NCBI RefSeq assembly: GCF_000220395.1
Contig: NW_004086063.1
Location: forward strand, 1-64,000
Direction: 5' to 3'
From: Ichthyophthirius multifiliis
Taxonomy: Eukaryota > Ciliophora > Oligohymenophorea > Hymenostomatida
Length of the DNA stretch: 64,000 bases
Shown here: in pieces, positions 62,183 through 64,000 of the stretch
Position numbering within the stretch: position 1 is the first letter of the stretch
Layout of the letters: every line of letters starts with the position of its first letter
Made by a program: the position numbers and the translations under genes
The notes under the pieces: model-generated
The model's database searches: none
Seen by the model: only the letters and a program-made list of their open reading frames with translations
What the model was told of the DNA's origin: nothing

Positions 62183-63635
62183 ATATTTTAAAAATAATAA
62201 AAAACTTTATTTTATTATATATTTTATTTTAAAATGTTTACTTTTTGTATTAAAATTTGTTATTTTCATATTTGTCTTTATGTAGATTTAATAAAGTTTT
62301 GATCTATTTGCTTATATTTTTGATTTAATTAAATATAATAATTTTTATTCTAATTTATTAAAATATAATTTTTCTTTATTAATTATAATTAAATTTACAA
62401 TTATAATTTAAGATATCACTATTAAAATACTTTAATATTTTACATATATTTTAAATTTGATTTTAATTTAAAATGTTTTCATTTGATTATTATTTACTTC
62501 ATTCATCTTCCTATTTATATGAACTGTATCAGACCTTAAAGTATTATAAATTTATTCTTTATTAATAAATCTTTTATATTTTTTATATTATTAAGTATAA
62601 ATGTTTTAATTATTTTCTTCAAAATATAAATAAATTGATTTTAAAATAATATTTATTCTCTCATAAAATTACTTTTTTAACTTTGAAACTGCAAAAATTT
62701 AATTTTTAAATAAATTAATATATTTAAGATTAAAAACATGAATAACTCGTTATTTTAATATAATTTACGTAATTTAAATGCTATAAAAAATTTATTTTAA
62801 TAATTTTTATTTATTAATATTTTATCATTAATAATTAAATTTAAAACATTAATTTATTATTTATATAAAAAAATTAATTTATAAAATATAAAAAATATTA
62901 TAACAATATCTTTTTATGTATAAAAAGAAAAAATAAATATAAAAATTAGAAATACAATTGCAAATACAAGATATAAATTAATGAGATTAAATAATTAAAA
63001 TCGATTAATTATAATTTTTAATTTATTATTTTATTTTTAAAGGAAAAGTTTATTATACTTAATTTTTTAAAATCTTTGATATATTAATTATTGTAAGATC
63101 TTAAAAATAAAACAATAATATTAAAAAATTAAACTGTTATTTATAAACATTATAACAAACTCTTAATTATATTTTTATAAAATTATTATAATTAGTTAAA
63201 TTTTATAATTTTAACTGTTTTATAATTTTAAATTAAAATAATAATTATAAATATAGTACATATAGATTGTTATTTAATTACTTATCAAATATATTTATAT
63301 CTAATTCATTACTCTTTTACATAATTTCCTTTTTTTAATGCATTAAATTCTTAATTAAAATTAGAGAATATTCACAAGAAATTTATAATAATTTTCTTAT
63401 GCTAATAATTCAAGAATTTAAAATTCTATTAAAGTAAAAAAATATAAAGATTTTTTAATTAATACAATTTATTATTTTAAAAGAAAAAAATAAAATAATT
63501 AGTCTTTAAATAGAGATTTTTAATAAAAACGATATTTTTTTAAAAAAAATGTAGTATATATTTTAATAATCACAAAATTTATTGAAATATTATTAAAAAA
63601 AAAAAAATTATTACAAAAAATTATCTTTTTAGTTT
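62183..63635. other. AT-rich spacer, 1.45 kb
   Basis: No gene, RNA island or array was seen. Composition is A/T with long T- and A-rich stretches. Confidence 0.55.
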
Positions 63636-64000
63636 ATGTTTATTTTTAAAAGAAAATAATTTTACTTTAGAAAACAACTATATTTATTTAGCCAAAATAT
63701 GAAAAAAAATTGGTACTAAATAATTGGAACAAGCCCAAACTCATCAAAAGAAGAAATTAAATAATAATATTATAAATTAGTAAAATAATATCATCCTGAT
63801 ATAAATAAAAATAAAGATGATTAGGAAAAATTAAAGTTGATAAATGAAGCATATTTTTAGCTTAGATAAAATAAATAATAATAATAATAAACTAAAAACA
63901 ATTAAAATAAAAATTAATATTATAACGATTATTAAGAATAAAACTATTAAGAATAATAAAGAAGTTTTAAAAATAATTATTATGATGAAGATATAAATAA
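63636..64000 (+). CDS. Mitochondrial-type DnaJ (J-domain) protein, 3' cut by window
   Basis: The ATG at 63636 gives MFIFKRKQFYFRKQLYLFSQ, a basic/aromatic leader without acidic residues that looks like a mitochondrial presequence; it is in frame with a later ATG at 63699. The J domain follows at once: NWYQIIGTSPNSSKEEIKQQ, LVKQYHPDINK with HPD at residues 53-55, and KLINEAYFQL. A Gln/Asn/Tyr-rich region continues to the window end. J domains stimulate Hsp70 ATPase. The open frame has no stop before 64000, so the C-terminal half is unseen and the subtype (for instance DnaJ type I with zinc fingers or type III) cannot be set. Confidence 0.85.

Noticed and set aside
1-64000. tRNA genes, rRNA, CRISPR arrays, transposases or telomere repeats
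   Set aside because: Looked for GC-rich cloverleaf-size islands, direct-repeat arrays, transposase motifs and C4A2/G4T2 runs; none was seen apart from the single island at 18.43 kb.

Overview
The window is macronuclear-style DNA of an oligohymenophorean ciliate. Base composition is extremely AT-rich. Every recognisable gene reads TAA and TAG as glutamine and stops only at TGA, introns are tiny (about 36-120 nt, GT...AG), and gene products belong to eukaryotic families. AT content this high fits Ichthyophthirius multifiliis or a close relative better than Tetrahymena, but that is inference; no rRNA, telomere or species marker is present. Standard-code open frames are mostly fragments or shadows, so all models below were rebuilt with the ciliate nuclear code.

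Layout, left to right. 0.9-7.9 kb (+): MFSD1-like transporter, an uncertain ORF, a kelch protein with an N-terminal zinc-binding module, and a TFIIB-family cyclin-fold protein with a long Gln-rich N-terminus. 8.4-16.8 kb (-): Bax-inhibitor/Lifeguard-type membrane protein, PP6 regulatory (SAPS) subunit, cyclin, DGAT1-type MBOAT acyltransferase with seven introns. 17.2-18.7 kb: weak ORF and a GC-rich island that may be an RNA gene. 19.0-24.7 kb (-): a 1,323-residue TPR/poly-Gln protein with a repeated GPIEEYEK motif, and BBS5. 25.7-32.3 kb (+): a giant TMEM131-like membrane protein. 33.7-34.6 kb (-): secreted class-3 lipase, followed by a 2.9-kb gene-free stretch. 37.5-41.9 kb (-): kinesin with a long coiled-coil tail. 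42.6-50.2 kb (+): DHHC palmitoyltransferase, FYVE-like finger protein ending in a CaaX box, F-BAR protein, Gln/Asn-rich protein, SERINC. 50.3-56.8 kb (-): ULK/ATG1-like kinase, DNAJB12-like J protein, heat-shock factor. 57.8-59.2 kb (+): unrecognised, possibly mitochondrial protein. 60.2-61.2 kb (-): Rab GTPase. 61.6-62.2 kb (+): weak ORF. 63.6-64 kb (+): mitochondrial-type J protein cut by the window edge.

The genes are not an operon or a dedicated cluster. Membrane traffic, lipid and cilium functions recur (DHHC, FYVE-like, F-BAR, SERINC, Rab, DGAT, lipase, TMEM131-like, BBS5, kinesin), but this is what a random stretch of a ciliate genome might hold. About eight genes need a one-base frame correction, usually in or next to a homopolymer or repeated base. 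Most look like assembly undercalls, so protein sequences around those points should be treated with caution.
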